64,000 nucleotides of DNA from Rutidosis leptorrhynchoides (taxonomy: Eukaryota > Streptophyta > Magnoliopsida > Asterales > Asteraceae). Shown here piece after piece: positions 49,574 through 62,071 of this stretch. Every line of letters begins with the position of its first letter. The stretch's first letter is position 1. The notes below the pieces were generated by a model. That model was not told the origin of the DNA and ran no database searches. It saw only the letters and a list, made by a program, of their open reading frames with translations. Position numbers and translations under genes: made by a program. Location of the stretch: assembly GCF_046630445.1 (NCBI RefSeq), contig NC_092338.1, positions 149,840,501-149,904,500 of the forward strand, given 5' to 3'.

Positions 49574-51596
49574 GTGGCGCACTGCTACTGTAGCAGGATT
49601 CTGTTTCATTTAATTGATATTTTGAAGGGCTTTTTGGTAAATTCACTTAGGGACGAGTTAAAGGCCACAAGATCAGTTAATTGAGGGTCATAACTCCACT
49701 ATCACCTACCTTTATCCATTCCACTTAAATTCTAGAGAGAGAGAGAGAGAGAAGTGTTCTTGAGTGAGAAAGCTCAAATAAAAAAGGAAGAAGTTGATTT
49801 CGAGCCAAATCACATGTATTAAACTTGTTCATCTAATCACTAGCTACGTTGTGATTGTGGCGGTAAGCTCTAATCTTGATTTCCTTATTTTAATTGGTTT
49901 AAAGGTTAGGGTTAGGGTTTGGGTTAGTGATGAACATAAAACCCATATTGGTGATTTTGGGTGTTCTTGGGTAAGTTTGGGTCATGAGGACTCAAAGATG
50001 ATTAACCTAAGGTTTTGAAATGTTAAATTGTGTATATGGGTCTTAAATGTTAGTAAATCTCTAGCACACTTAGTGGTAAAAGTGAATGGGTGTATATGGG
50101 TATGATATTGACCCAAATGAGTGTGTTAACCTTGAAATGGGTCAAATGAGTCTTTGATGACCTAAGTGGGTTAATGGGTGCGAAAATCAGATAACTTTGT
50201 GTTAAAAGGTGTATTAAGACCATAATCGAATTGTTGGTAAGGGTTTGACATAATCTCGACCTAGTGTTAGAATGAATGGTGCAAATGGATCACGGTTGCA
50301 CTATGGGCCAAATGGCATTTGGATGACGAATAAGTTGGTTGACCAACTTGAATGTATGATTGATATTTGTGCATAATGTAATAGGTACGTTATTTTGAAG
50401 TTGCGAGCTTGGTTTATCAATTCACCGAAGGCGTAAGGTGAGTGGAATAATTATGCGTGTAAGTATATAATGTATTTATTTGTGTAGCGTGGAATGTGAA
50501 ATTATCGCGGTGTTCAAGACACCACATTCTATGTAACGAGTGGAATTGTCGCGGTGTTCAAGACACCACATTCTATGTAACGAGTGGAATTGTCGCGGTT
50601 TTCAAGACACCTCTCATTGATTTGATTGACATGTGGAATAGTCGCGGTGTTTAAGACAACACATTGTCATGGGAGTGGAACGGTCGCGGTGTTCAAGACA
50701 CCACTCATTTGGTTTGATTGACATGTGGAAGTGTCGCGGTGTTCACGACACCACATTGTCATGGGGGTGAGATAGTCGCGGTGTTCAAGACATCACCCGA
50801 GGGATTAGTGATTACGCGTCGTATGTACACTAATGGATGTTATGAACTCCGATGGTCTCTAACGAGTACCGTTCCCTTGTACGATTGGTTAACCATGGTT
50901 GTGTGAATTTTGTATTAGCATATTTAATTGTGAACTATATGCTTTTGGTGTCGCTAGCTTATTATGAATTACGGATATTGGTTTATGCATAAGGTTTGCA
51001 TAGTTGTCGAATTGCTAGCTTGTATTCGGTATTGTGTAAGTGATTGCAAGTAAGTGAGTTATATATGTATATGTATAATTATTGCATTCACTAAGCTTTA
51101 GCTTACCCTCTCGTTGTTTACCTTTTTATAGGCTCTGGTGTGGACAAGGGTAAGGGCGTTCGTTTGGATTAGTGATCCCGCTTTGTTTTGATAGAGGACG
51201 CTTTTGGCATATAGCTTTTGGAGTTTGACCGAGATTTGGGTAGTTTAACCCCGAAACACCATGCTCATAGTGTCGTTTGGAATTTAAACTAGTGTGGTCG
51301 AAACTCACATTTTGTATGAAACTCGTATTACGGCATATGTGGGCCCGGTTTCGTAAAACTTATTTTATTATTGAATCGTGTGAGTTTTAACTATTATAAC
51401 ATGTTGTGAAAAGCGTTTCATCTAAATATGTCGGGAAGTGGGAGATCTTTAATTGAAATTTGACAAAACCGGACAGGAGCTGATGAAGCTCGTGCGCGCC
51501 GCGCACCCTAGGGTGCTGTGCGCCGCGCACCTGTGCTGATATATAAAAAAAAAAATATTTCGCGTTTTCGATTGGATATTGGGTTGAGTTGTTACA
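49574..51596 (+). repeat. Element A 3' LTR, part 2
   Basis: Resumes after the second TSD copy of B (TCCGC, 49569-49573, one mutation from TGCGC). It runs without further insertions to GTTGTTACA and so shows the undisrupted sequence of the region split by F in the 5' LTR. The total 3' LTR is about 2.15 kb. A short TTAGGG-like stretch near 49905-49925 is part of the LTR. Confidence 0.9.
50492..50800 (+). repeat. LTR minisatellite with stem-loop units (3' LTR copy)
   Basis: Counterpart of the 28558-28860 array: again seven units with the GGTGT...ACACC core, carrying different point changes (for example GTTTTCAAG in unit 3 and GTTCACGAC in unit 6). Confidence 0.85.
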
Positions 51597-51601
51597 TAAT
51601 C

Positions 51602-52009
51602 GGTTCATTGTGTCCCACATTGAAAAGTGAAAGAAACAAATGTGCATATATAAGCTTATGAGAACCTTCTTGTATCACCAATTGGTTTTAGAACTCATGA
51701 ACTTATACGTTGTACATGTTAATGGAGCTGAAAAAGGATCCTACAATTGGCATCCGAGCCTGGTTATAGCCCAAAATGTGTGGACGATGCAGAATGATAG
51801 CGGAGGTTGAAACTGAGATGGCCGTGGACGTGACCGAGAAGAGGTTGGGGGTCCGGGTGAGTCGAGATGGTATTGAACGCGTCCATAGAAGTAGCGTATG
51901 AACCGATTAAGGAGGTGATTGTTGGAGCTAACTAGTTCATTGTATTTCACATCGAAAAGTAAAAGGAATGAACTTATATGTTACACTGAAATTGAAAAAC
52001 AATTCTACA
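51602..52009 (+). mobile_element. TRIM (terminal-repeat retrotransposon in miniature), remainder
   Basis: Rest of LTR 1 runs to 51745 (ends CTACA). A degenerate primer-binding site TGGCATCCGAGCC (51748-51760, compare TGGTATCAGAGCC) opens a roughly 170-bp internal region with no coding capacity. A purine-rich GATTAAGGAGGTGAT precedes LTR 2 (51920-52009, TGTTGGAGCTAA...CTACA). LTR 2 lacks an internal block present in LTR 1, so they measure about 90 and 160 bp. The TSD CTTAT is perfect: 294-298 and 52010-52014. TCCCACATTG near the LTR start is common in TRIM and small copia LTRs. Being non-coding, it must have been mobilised by enzymes supplied in trans (family knowledge). Confidence 0.75.
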
Positions 52010-52014
52010 CTTAT

Positions 52015-52105
52015 CTTGTGTTCTGCTTTATAGGCATGAGCTGTATGCCGGTGCTCTTGTAATTGTGTTTCTATTAATAAAAATTTGGTTGCCTTTAAAG
52101 TACCT
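52015..52105 (+). mobile_element. LINE 3' UTR, right part
   Basis: Sequence that joins to base 298 once the TRIM and everything inside it are removed. It contains an AGCTGTATGCCGGTG-type stretch, then CTATTAATAAAAATTTGGTTGCCTTT, written here as separate cues: a polyadenylation-like AATAAA-type region followed by a TTGCCTTT end, typical of plant LINE tails. No long poly(A) is visible and the element's own TSD cannot be found because its 5' end lies outside the window. The right boundary near 52105 is approximate. Confidence 0.4.
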
Positions 52106-52688
52106 TTGTGTTGGTCTTCGCTTTTATAGTTTAGAAATTAGAGATTATAAGATTATTATTATTTTCTTAAAATAATAAAATATACAGTAATAAGTAAACG
52201 TTACGTAATGTCGTAATCGCATTTCATAATTCATAAATATAGTCGACCATTGTGACTCAACATGAATCATCACTCTCAAAGACCTTTTTACGTAATAGGT
52301 ATTTTTACAGCTTAAAATTCAAATTCATTCATATGGGTCAACAACTAAAAACATATTAGTCAAAGTATAAAGTATAAACATACAACAAACCAACTCAAAA
52401 CATTTTTAGATATTTATGAGACGACCCATTATTATTTATTCTTCTATACTAGGAAAAAAATTTGATCGATACAACAAAACGTTACAATTGCAATTTACCA
52501 TGCCGTTTTATTACAAAGAAAAAAAACTTATCATAAAATACAAATAAGCATCTAAGTTAAAATCACTTAAAATAAACTAATTCGCAAAAAGTGAAAATAT
52601 TTTTACACAACGTTATCATAATCAACTAAGTTAAAACCATTTAATAAATTAACTAAATTACGAAATAATAGAACTTGTAGTATAATTT
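52106..52688. other. Intergenic, downstream of the ERF gene
   Basis: AT-rich, unique-looking sequence between the LINE tail and the ERF stop codon. The part next to 52688 is probably the ERF 3' UTR (minus strand). I see no ORF, RNA gene or clear repeat. Confidence 0.5.
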
Positions 52689-53962
52689 TTACAAAACGAC
52701 GTTATCATCATCAAAACTCCAAAGCTCCGTCAAACCACCGGCAACACCACCGTCAGGATTCGCCGGAGCCTCCGCCGGGGCCTGACCTTCAAGATACGGA
52801 ATCTCATAAAACTTCATATACGATTCATACGCCATTAATTCTTCAGACAGCTTCTGCACCTCATTTTCTTCTATCACAACATCCAATTCTTTCTCAACAA
52901 CTTTTTCTTCAGTAACCCTAGGAGCAAACCCGAATTCAAAACCCGAACTCGTATCCGAATCGTAACACACATCGACACTCTTGTTTACCTCATCATGAAA
53001 ATCGATGTTGTATGAATTGGTTTGGTTTGGGAAATTAACTTTTGCTTTTGTTCCTCTAATTTTGCGAGCTTCTTTATCGTATGCTCTAGCAGCTTCTTCA
53101 GCAGTGTTGAATGTACCTAACCAAACCCGAACACCTTTTCGTGGGTCACGAATCTCAGCCGCCCATTTTCCCCATGGACGCTGTCTGATCCCACGGTACA
53201 GATTCTTCCTCTGCTTACGGTTCTTGCAATTTTCACTTTCACACCCTGCAGTTTTACAAAATGGTAAACATATAAGTTTTTCTTTTTTTACTACTAAAAA
53301 GCAAAAGGACGTACATTATGATAGTTTTTTTTTTAACTTCGTTTTTTTTGGCATTCATAAATTTCAAAGACCCTCATCATTTTCGCGCGAAAACCCGAAC
53401 CCGATCGACTGTAACCGGAACCAGTGGCGGAACTTGAACTCAAAGACAGATGGGCGGATGCGAAAATTTAATAAATTTTTTATTTTCGGCGGGGTAAACA
53501 CTAATAAAAATCTTATTTTTTAGTGTAAATTTTTTTTATCCGTTAAATTCAGGTGGGCGCGGATACCCTTTAGGTTACTCTAAGCTCTGGCAGGCGGGAA
53601 CACATCCATTCAAGCATTGTACATGAATAGAGGTCCGTGAACGAATCCGGTAAAACCTCGCTACTCAATAATTTTTTTGATTATTAAAAAATGTGTAATC
53701 GTTTTATGTCTGAAATATTGGAGATTAATTTGAGGTCCTGTACGATTACACGTGTCGTAAAATTAAGATGGAAAAAGGTACCTGAGGAAGAATGGGGTCG
53801 TTTGCGATTAGGAGTACAGGTGTGTTGATCAACAAAGTCATTGAATTCTGATTGAAAAGGGTTGAGTTTGGGGTAGATGCCGGTGGAGTTGGTCCAGAGG
53901 TCGGGGGAGTTACGGCGGCCGGAACGGGGGATGAGATCGGCGAGAATAGCACCACCACACAT
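52689..53962 (-). CDS. Group VII ERF transcription factor (AP2/ERF), two exons
   Basis: Exon 1 is 53962-53782, intron 53781-53246 (donor CAG/GTACC, acceptor CTGCAG/GG), exon 2 is 53245-52689; the joined frame gives 245 residues. The N-terminus [12 protein letters not shown] is the Met-Cys N-degron of ERF-VII factors: Cys2 is oxidised by plant cysteine oxidases in oxygen and nitric oxide, sending the protein to the PRT6 pathway, so it accumulates in hypoxia (established). A basic KNRKQRK stretch precedes the AP2 domain (~77-133: [18 protein letters not shown], then [19 protein letters not shown]), which binds GCC-box or hypoxia-responsive promoter DNA in the nucleus. The C-terminus holds [20 protein letters not shown] and ends near LWSFDD, as in RAP2.2/RAP2.12/HRE relatives. 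No stop or frameshift: an apparently functional host gene. Confidence 0.93.
53246..53781 (-). other. Intron of the ERF-VII gene
   Basis: 536 bp, phase 1, GT-AG. Single introns just after the N-degron exon are common in ERF-VII genes. It contains a segment around 53420-53600 with AGTGGCGGAAC and GGTGGGCGCGG motifs, reminiscent of small plant transposon fragments; I cannot define ends. Confidence 0.8.
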
Positions 53963-55136
53963 GCTTGCAGTTTCCGATTAAATTGATTTAATATTTAATG
54001 GATTTGATATTTAATATGGTTTGGAAATGTTGAAGTTATAAACGTAAAATGGGGGTTTAAGTAGTAGATGTGTTGATGGGTAATAAGTTAAACGAACCTT
54101 CATTGTTGGTCCGAATGTGATGAATATTCTGTTTTTTAAAAGTGATTTAAGGCTAGTTGCAAATTTTATAAATAAAGTTAATGCTTGGTGACTCGGTGAC
54201 CTTTAATCTTATCCACATAACACATTCTAATGAAAAGTACGTACCAAACAGAATTTGTTAATTCAACGTCATGACTTATTCTGAATAAAATATCGGATAG
54301 ACTTTAGTGCGCTTATGTGCGTATCATAATGCTTCAAGTCCAATACTATCCAAGCCCAGCCCAAATGAATCTTTTTAGTTTTGACCTTCCAGATGATTCA
54401 GAAATGAAAATTTTACTCGTTCAAATCTTGAAGAAGAATTTATTATTTATTTATAAGCTGACAACTTTTGACATATCCAAAACTAGCCAAGAAATTAACT
54501 AACTAGTTTGAGTCAAAGCTTTTGACCAACAAACTCGTAATCCTAAACACGTGAACATGCTTATTTTGGGTCGATTCGAGCCACCTAAGAACATGAGGGG
54601 TGATATTTTTTCGCTCGGCTCGCAGCGGACTTGTTTTTGTAAAAATAAATTTTTTGTCTAGAAAAAAACATAGTTCCGGGTCTTATCCCAGTCAAAATTG
54701 ATTTGTTCGCTAGAGCTGCGACTATCTCCAACCGCCTCGTGGCCACAATTTAAAATAACCATTCTACAACAAAAATAGCAGCGTTATCCGGAGAAAAGCT
54801 ATCGGACTCCCCACCGTATAAGCATATATTCATTGAAAATCATTAAGGCTGCTTTTGCCCATGCCATGAATGAGAGTATGAAAAAGCTCGATCAACGTCC
54901 ATCTCACTCGAAGTTCGAAATGTGGAGGTACCTTTACCGTCACCTGCTTCTCTTTTTTTTTTCTTCAAAAATTTACTTGTAGAATGCTCAAATCCGGCAT
55001 TCCACTCTCTACTCCAACATTCTCTCAGTATTTCGTATTGGTGTTCTATGTCATAGTCGCATCATATTGGTGTTCTGCAAAAGCGACGTCGGCACCTCAA
55101 GGTTCCATGTCTTATCATTTTGTTTATTTCACTTTT
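53963..55136. other. Intergenic, upstream of the ERF gene
   Basis: Presumed 5' UTR and promoter of the ERF gene nearest 53963, with a possible TATA (TTTATAAC on the minus strand, near 54040). The rest is unassigned; short frames such as 54317-54502 have no recognisable product. Confidence 0.4.

Positions 55137-55220
<84 letters not shown>
55137..55220. repeat. (ATT)n microsatellite
   Basis: Trinucleotide run, separated by about 35 bp of unique sequence from a second run at 55254-55308. The poly-Leu and poly-Tyr frames here are artefacts. Confidence 0.95.
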
Positions 55221-55253
55221 TTCTTCTCAGGGTGTAATTATGTGGACTGGCCA

Positions 55254-55307
<54 letters not shown>

Positions 55308-55308
55308 T
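55254..55308. repeat. (ATT)n microsatellite
   Basis: Second ATT run, ending about 10 bp before the left LTR of element I. Confidence 0.95.
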
Positions 55309-55318
55309 ACTAGCTTAA

Positions 55319-56121
55319 TGTAACACCCTGATTTATTTTTTTAAACACAGCGGAAGTATATACATAATTACCAAAATAACCTTAGTTAAGAATTCAACTT
55401 AGTTAACATTAATTAAAACATTCCAAAACGACGGTTTTACATAAAAACATTTCAAAATCAGAAAACATCAGAGTTAAGCTCGTAGTCAAACATGTCTTCT
55501 AACCCGTCCGCAACACCCGTCTTAAGCAGCAGTACCTAAACCTGCAAGGGGTGGAAATGTGGGGGAATTAGCACAACTGCTAAGTGAATGGATACTATCT
55601 AACAGACCAAGCAAAAGCAACTGAACATGCAAGAGTCACAAATATGCTAACGTCCCGAACTGGCATATAACAACAACAAATTGTACCAATTTTGACATCA
55701 AGACTCACTTTCATAAAACTTAACTAAAACACCCATTTTGACACTGATTTGATCACGAAATCAAACAAACTTTGCCTTGTTAGAATCACAACAACACAAG
55801 GAACGATTTGACACTAAAATCCAGCTTCAATTCGAGATCAAATGATTTAGGGTTTTTTGAAGAAGGTGAAGTTAGGTGAGAGTGAGTGAGAGGAAGGTTC
55901 AGGAACAAATGAGAGGAAACAGCTGCACTTTCACTTAATTGGGGTTAAAACCCTATACTTCACAACACACGAGTATTTACCAGTTATCTGATAACTTGGT
56001 CTTAACCAAATAATAAAATAACACTAAACATTTAATTAACATAAATGCATAATTGACCACACAATTATGCCTAAGGGCAAAAAGGTCATCTTACGTCTAG
56101 GTTCGATCGGAGGATGTTACA
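55319..56121 (-). repeat. Element I 3' LTR
   Basis: 803 bp. Plus-strand ends are TGTAACACCC and GGATGTTACA, an inverted TGTTACA/TGTAACA-type boundary. The purine-rich AAGGGAGTGGATT on the minus strand (56122-56134) is the PPT. The left TSD copy would be CTTAA (55314-55318); the right one is outside the window. Confidence 0.75.
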
Positions 56122-56132
56122 AATCCACTCCC

Positions 56133-58593
56133 TTAAGAAGATTCCGTCCTCGGAATCTGGTCCTGATCAAACAGACGTGGATAACGAGCCTTCATTAACT
56201 CTTCGGTCTCCCACGTAAGGTTCGATCCTAAAATATGCTTTCACTCAACAAGCACCATATGGATCTCCTTCTTTCTTAACTTTGTCACCTTTCTATCGAC
56301 AATTCTAACCGGTTCTTCAACTAGCTTTTGATTCAAGTCCACCCTCAAATCGTTTAACGGAACCAACTGCGTCTCATCATCAACCTTACACTTTCTAAGA
56401 TGACATACGTTGAAAGTGTTATGTATTCCTGCCAACTCTGCCGGAATTCTAACACAACTATTTGGTCGTTAACCCTCAGAATAATTTTGAACGGACCAAT
56501 ATACCTCGGAGCTAACTTACCTCGCTTACCAAACCTGATAACTCCCTTCCACGGTGAAACTTTCAAGCAAACACGATCTCCCACTTCGAAGTTTACCGGA
56601 TGTCTACGTGGATCGGCATACATTTTCTGTCTATCACGCGATGCTTTCAACTTTTCACGTGCTATCGCTACCTTTTCTGCGGTTATCTGAACTATTTATG
56701 GACCTGCAAACTGTTTCTCACTGGTTTCTAACCAACAAGTCAGCGTTCTACATTTGCGACTATACAACATTTCATAAGACGGCATACCAATACTCGAATG
56801 ATACGTATTGTTGTAAGCGAACTCGATCAAGGTAGATGTATATCCCAGGGACCACTGTACTCTAATACACATGACCTAAGCATATCTTCTAGTATCTGTA
56901 TTGTACGCTCACTCTGACAATCGGTCTGTGGATGATATGTTGTACTCAGATTTACCCTCGTTCCCAAACTTTTCTGTAAACTGTTCCAGAAGTTAGACAC
57001 AAATCTAGAATCCTTGTCGGATACGATAGACAACGGAACTCCAAGTCGACTAACTATCTCTTTCAAATACAAATCTGCCAGGACGCTCAACGAGGCTGTC
57101 TCTTTTGTTGCTAAAAAGTGTGCACTCTTTGTCAGTCGATCAACAATTACCCATATCATATCATTACCTTTATGAGATCTAGGTAATTTGGTTACAAAAT
57201 CCGTCGTAATATGATCCCATTTTCACTCTGGAATTTTCAACTGCTGTAACGAACCATAGGGTTTCTGATGTTCAGCTTTAACCTGGGCACAAACGTGACA
57301 TCTTTCTACTAATTGAGCAACATCTTTCTTCATCGTTGGCCACCAATACATTGGTTTTAAGTCATTATACATCTTGGTACTACCCGGATGAACGGTCAAC
57401 CTCGATTTGTGCGCTTCATTTAAGATCAATTTCCTTAAATCTCCAAGCATAGGCACCCAAATTAGGTTCTTAAATGTCTTAAGTCCGCTAAAATCGTCCG
57501 TCATTTGGTCCTTAATTTTGATCATCAGTTCAGTCTTTAAGTTCTCTTCCAATAAAGCTTGGGCTTGAACCTGTCTTAACTGTTCAATAAGGTCTGAAAT
57601 GATTTTGGTTCTCATAAACTTCACGGTCTCTACAGTTTTCTTAAGACTTAAAGCTTCGGCAACAACATTCGCTTTGCCCGGATGATACTTTATTTCACAA
57701 TCGTAATCTCTTATAAGTTCTATCCACCGTCTCTGTCGCATATTCAGTTCTTTCTGCGTGAAAATATACTAGAGGCTCTTATGGTCTGTACATATCACAC
57801 ATTTTGTACCATATAAGTAGTGTCTCTATAACTTTAATGCAAATACCACAGCTGCCATTTCTAAATCATGAACCGGATAATTACGTTCGTGTGTCTTTAA
57901 CCTGACGAGAAGCGTACGTGATAACTTTATCTCTCTGCATCAGTACACACCCCAAACCAGAAATTGACGCATCACAATAAACCACAAAGTCATCTGAATC
58001 CTCTATTTCAGAGTCTGAAAGGCCTGCTCCAGTTGGTCACTCCATCGAAAACTTACATCTTTTCTGGTCAATCTGGTCAACGGACCCACTATTTTAGAAA
58101 AATCTTTTATAAACCGGCGATAATATCCCGCAAGACCCAAGAAACTCTTAACTTCGGTCGATTTATTCGGCGAATTCCAACCCATTACTGGTTCTATTTT
58201 TGACGGATCCACCTTAATACATGCCTCATAGATAACATGACCCATAAACTGAACCCCTCGGAGCCAAAACTCACACTTCGAGAACTTAGTGTATAACTGC
58301 TCTTTCTTTAACAACTCTAACACTAATCGAAGATGTGTCGCTTGACCAGTCTCTGTCTTTGAATACACCAATATATCATCGATAAATACAATAAAAAAAC
58401 TGATCTAAATACGGTTTACAAACCATGTTCATCAGATCCATGAAGACTGCCGGAGCATTCGTCAACCCAAATGGCATAACTTAGAACTCGTAATGCCTAT
58501 ATCTTGTTCTAAACGCTATCTTCGGTATATCTGATTCTGAAACCCGAACCTAATGATACCCGAATCTAAGATCTATTTTCTAGAAGTACGATG
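56133..58593 (-). pseudogene. Element I pol relic (RT, RNase H, integrase, chromodomain), decayed
   Basis: Chromovirus pol read from right to left. RT C-terminal and connection region at 58371-58003 ([10 protein letters not shown], then [15 protein letters not shown]). RNase H with broken frames (~57960-57745). Integrase zinc-binding at 57741-57223 ([14 protein letters not shown]). Integrase core at 57159-56827 with Asp, Asp and Glu visible and TDCQ where TDGQ is usual. GPY/F-like part at 56650-56354. Chromodomain-like end to TAA at 56133-56135. Many stops and shifts: the most degraded element here. Element D interrupts it in RT at the YF-KIDL segment; Gag, PR and the 5' LTR lie outside the window. 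Confidence 0.85.
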
Positions 58594-61500
58594 TGAAATG
58601 TCCCGTTCTTATTGATTAAAAACGTTCCATATTAATTGATTTCGTTGCGAGGTTTTGACCTCTATATGAGACGTTTTTTCAAAGACTGCATTCATTTTTA
58701 AAACAAACCATAACCTTTATTTCATAAATAAAGGTTTAAAAAGCTTTACGTAGATTATCAAATAATGATAATCTAAAATATCCTGTTTACACACGACCAT
58801 TACATAATGGTTTACAATACAAATATGTTACATCGAAATCAGTTTCTTGAATGCAGTTTTTACACAATATCATACAAACATGGACTCCAAATCTTGTCCT
58901 AATTTTAGTATGCAACAGCGGAAGCTCTTAGTATTCACCTGAGAATAAACATGCTTTAAACGTCAACAAAAATGTTGGTGAGTTATAGGTTTAACCTATA
59001 TATACCAAATCGTAACAATAGACCACAAGATTTCATATTTCAATACACATCCCATACATAGAGATAAAAATCATTCATATGGTGAACACCTGGTAACCGA
59101 CATTAACAAGATGCATATATAAGAATATCCCCATCATTCCGAGACACCCTTCGGATATGATATAAATTTCAAAGTACTAAAGCATCCGGTACTTTGGATG
59201 GGGTTTGTTAGGCCCAATAGATCTATCTTTAGGATTCGCGTCAATTAGGGTGTCTGTTCCCTAATTCTTAGATTACCAGACTTAATAAAAAGGGGCATAT
59301 TCAATTTCGATAATTCAACCATAGAATGTAGTTTCACGTACTTTTGTCTATTTTGTAAATCATTTATAAAACCTGCATGTATTCTCATCCCAAAAATATT
59401 AGATTTTAAAAGTGGGACTATAACTCACTTTCACAAATTTTTACTTCGTCGGGAAGTAAGACTTGGCCACTGGTTGATTCACGAACCTATAACAATATAT
59501 ACATATATATCAAAGTATGTTCAAAATATATTTACAATACTTTTAATACATTTTGATGTTTTAAGTTTATTAAGTCAGCTGTCCTCGTTAGTAACCTACA
59601 ACTAGTTGTCCACAGTTAGATGTACAGAAATAAATCGATAAATATTATCTTGAATCAATCCACGACCCAGTGTATACGTATCTCAGTATTGATCACAACT
59701 CAAACTATATATATATTTTGGAATCAACCTCAACCCTGTATAGCTAACTCCAACATTCACATATAGAGTGTCTATGGTTGTTCCGCAATATATATATATA
59801 GATGGGTCGACATGATAGGTCGAAACATTGTATACGTGTCTATGGTATCTCAAGATTACATAATATACAATATAAGTTGATTAGGTTATGGTTGGAATAG
59901 ATTTATTACTAACTTTCATGTAGGTAAAATGAGTAGTTTTTATCAATCTTGTTTTACTCGCCATTTCTTCGTTTCTAATCCGTTTTGAGTGATTCCAGTG
60001 GCCACAGTTTCGTATTGAACTTAACTTTATGAATCTAAATAGAAAAAGTATAATTTTATAGTCGGAAATACAAGTTACAAGTCGTTTTTGAATGAGGTAG
60101 TCATTTTCGTCGAAAGAACGACATCTTGATGACCATTTTGAAAAACATACTTTCACTTTGAGTTTAACCATGATTTTTGGATATAGTTTCATGTTCATAA
60201 TAAAAATAATTTTTCCAGAAGTATAGCTTTTAAATCAAAGTTCTTCTTAGCTTTTAATTATCCCAACCAAAACAGCCCCCGGTTTTACTACGACGACGTA
60301 TATCTAGTTTTATGGTGTTTATCGTGTTTCCGGGTTTTAAATCATTAAGTTAGCATATCATATAGATATAGAACATGTGTTTAGTTGATTTTAAAAGTCT
60401 AGTTAGAAGGATTAACTTTATTTGCGAACAAGTTTAGAATTAACTAAACTATGTTCTAGTGATTACAAGTTTATAACGTTGAATAAGACAGCTTTTTATG
60501 TATGAATCGAATGATGTTATGAACATCATTACTACCTCAAGTTCCTTGGATAAACCTACTGGAAATGAGAAAAATGGATCTAGCTTCAAAGGATCCTTGG
60601 ATGGCTTGAAAGTTCTTGAAGCAGAATCATGACACGAAAACAATTTCAAGTAAGATTTCCACTCGAAATAAGATTGTTATAGTTATAGAAATTGAATTAA
60701 AGTTTGAATATGATTATTACCTTGTATTAGAAAGATAACCTACTATAAGTAACAAAGGTTTCTTGATCTTGGATGATTACTTGGAATGAGGATTTAGAAA
60801 ACTTGGAAGTAAACTTGAAATCTTGGAAGTATTCTTGATTTTATGAAACTAGAACTTTTGGAATTTATGAAGAACACTTAGAACTTGAAGATAGAACTTG
60901 AGAGAGATCAATTAGATGAAGAAAATTGAAGAATGAAAGTGTTTGTAGGTGTTTTTGGTCGTTGGTGTATGGATTAGATATAAAGGATATGTAATTTTGT
61001 TTTCATGTAAATAAGTCATGAATGATTACTCATATTTTTGTAATTTTATGAGATATTTCATGCTAGTTGCCAAATGATGGTTCCCACATGTGTTAGGTGA
61101 CTTACATGGGCTGCTAAGAGCTGATCATTGGAGTGTATATACCAATAGTACATACATCTAAAAGCTGTGTATTGTACGAGTACGAATACGGGTGCATACG
61201 AGTAGATTTGTTGATGAAACTGAACGAGGATGTAATTGTAAACATTTTTGTTAAGTAGAAGTATTTTGATAAGTGTCTTGAAGTCTTTAAAAAGTGTATG
61301 AATACATATTAAAACACTACATGTATATACATTTTAACTGAGTCGTTAAGTCATCGTTAGTCGTTACATGTAAATGTTGTTTTGAAACCTTTAGGTTAAC
61401 GATCTTGTTAAATGTTGTTAACCCAATGTTTATAATATCAAATGAGATTTTAAATTATTATATTATCATGATATTATGATGTAAGAATATCTCTTAATAT

Positions 61501-62036
61501 GATCTATATACATTAAATGTCGTTACAACGATAATCGTTACATATATGTCTCGTTTCAAAATCATTAAGTTAGTAGTCTTATTTTTACGTATGTAGTTCA
61601 TTGTTAATACACTTAATGATATATTTACTTATCATTTAACATAATTAACCAAGTGTATCAATATCTTAATATGATTCATATGTACCTAGTAAGACGTTAT
61701 AACGATAATCGTTATATATATCGTTTTCGAGTTTCTTAATTTAATAGTCTCATTTTTATGTATATAACTCATTGTTAAAATACCTAATGAGATACATACT
61801 TATAATAAAATCATGTTAACTATATATATAACCATATATATGTCATCGTATAGTTTTTACAAGTTTTAACGTTCGTGAATCACCGGTTAACTTGGGTGGT
61901 CATTTGTCTATATGAAACCTATTCCAATTAATCAAGTCTTAATAAGTTTGATTGCTTAACATGTTGGAAACACTTAATCACGTAAATATCAATTTCATTT
62001 AATATATATAAACATGGAAAAGTTCGGGTCACTACA
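58594..62036 (-). repeat. Element D 3' LTR
   Basis: About 3443 bp, roughly 190 bp longer than the LTRs of B and C. The excess lies at about 61640-61820 and looks like a diverged tandem duplicate of the adjacent 61495-61635 block (both have ACGATAATCGTTA followed by TAGTCT and a TTCATTGTTAATA-like string). Otherwise it resembles the B LTR sub-type. Confidence 0.9.
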
Positions 62037-62051
62037 GTACCTACCCGTTAA
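62037..62051 (-). other. Element D PPT region
   Basis: Plus-strand GTACCTACCCGTTAA next to the LTR, identical to B and C. Confidence 0.8.
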
Positions 62052-62071
62052 ATAAATTTCTTCCCGAAATT

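Noticed and set aside
49902..49930. TTAGGG-like run resembling an interstitial telomere repeat
   Set aside because: Only two or three imperfect units, present in both LTRs of element A (also 762-782), so it is part of the LTR.
53005..53523. 172-residue plus-strand frame over the ERF gene
   Set aside because: Shadow of the AP2 exon on the opposite strand; the minus-strand frame has the full domain and splice sites.
54590..54960. Possible tRNA or exon fragments upstream of the ERF gene
   Set aside because: No cloverleaf arms or A/B boxes and no sustained frame could be found.
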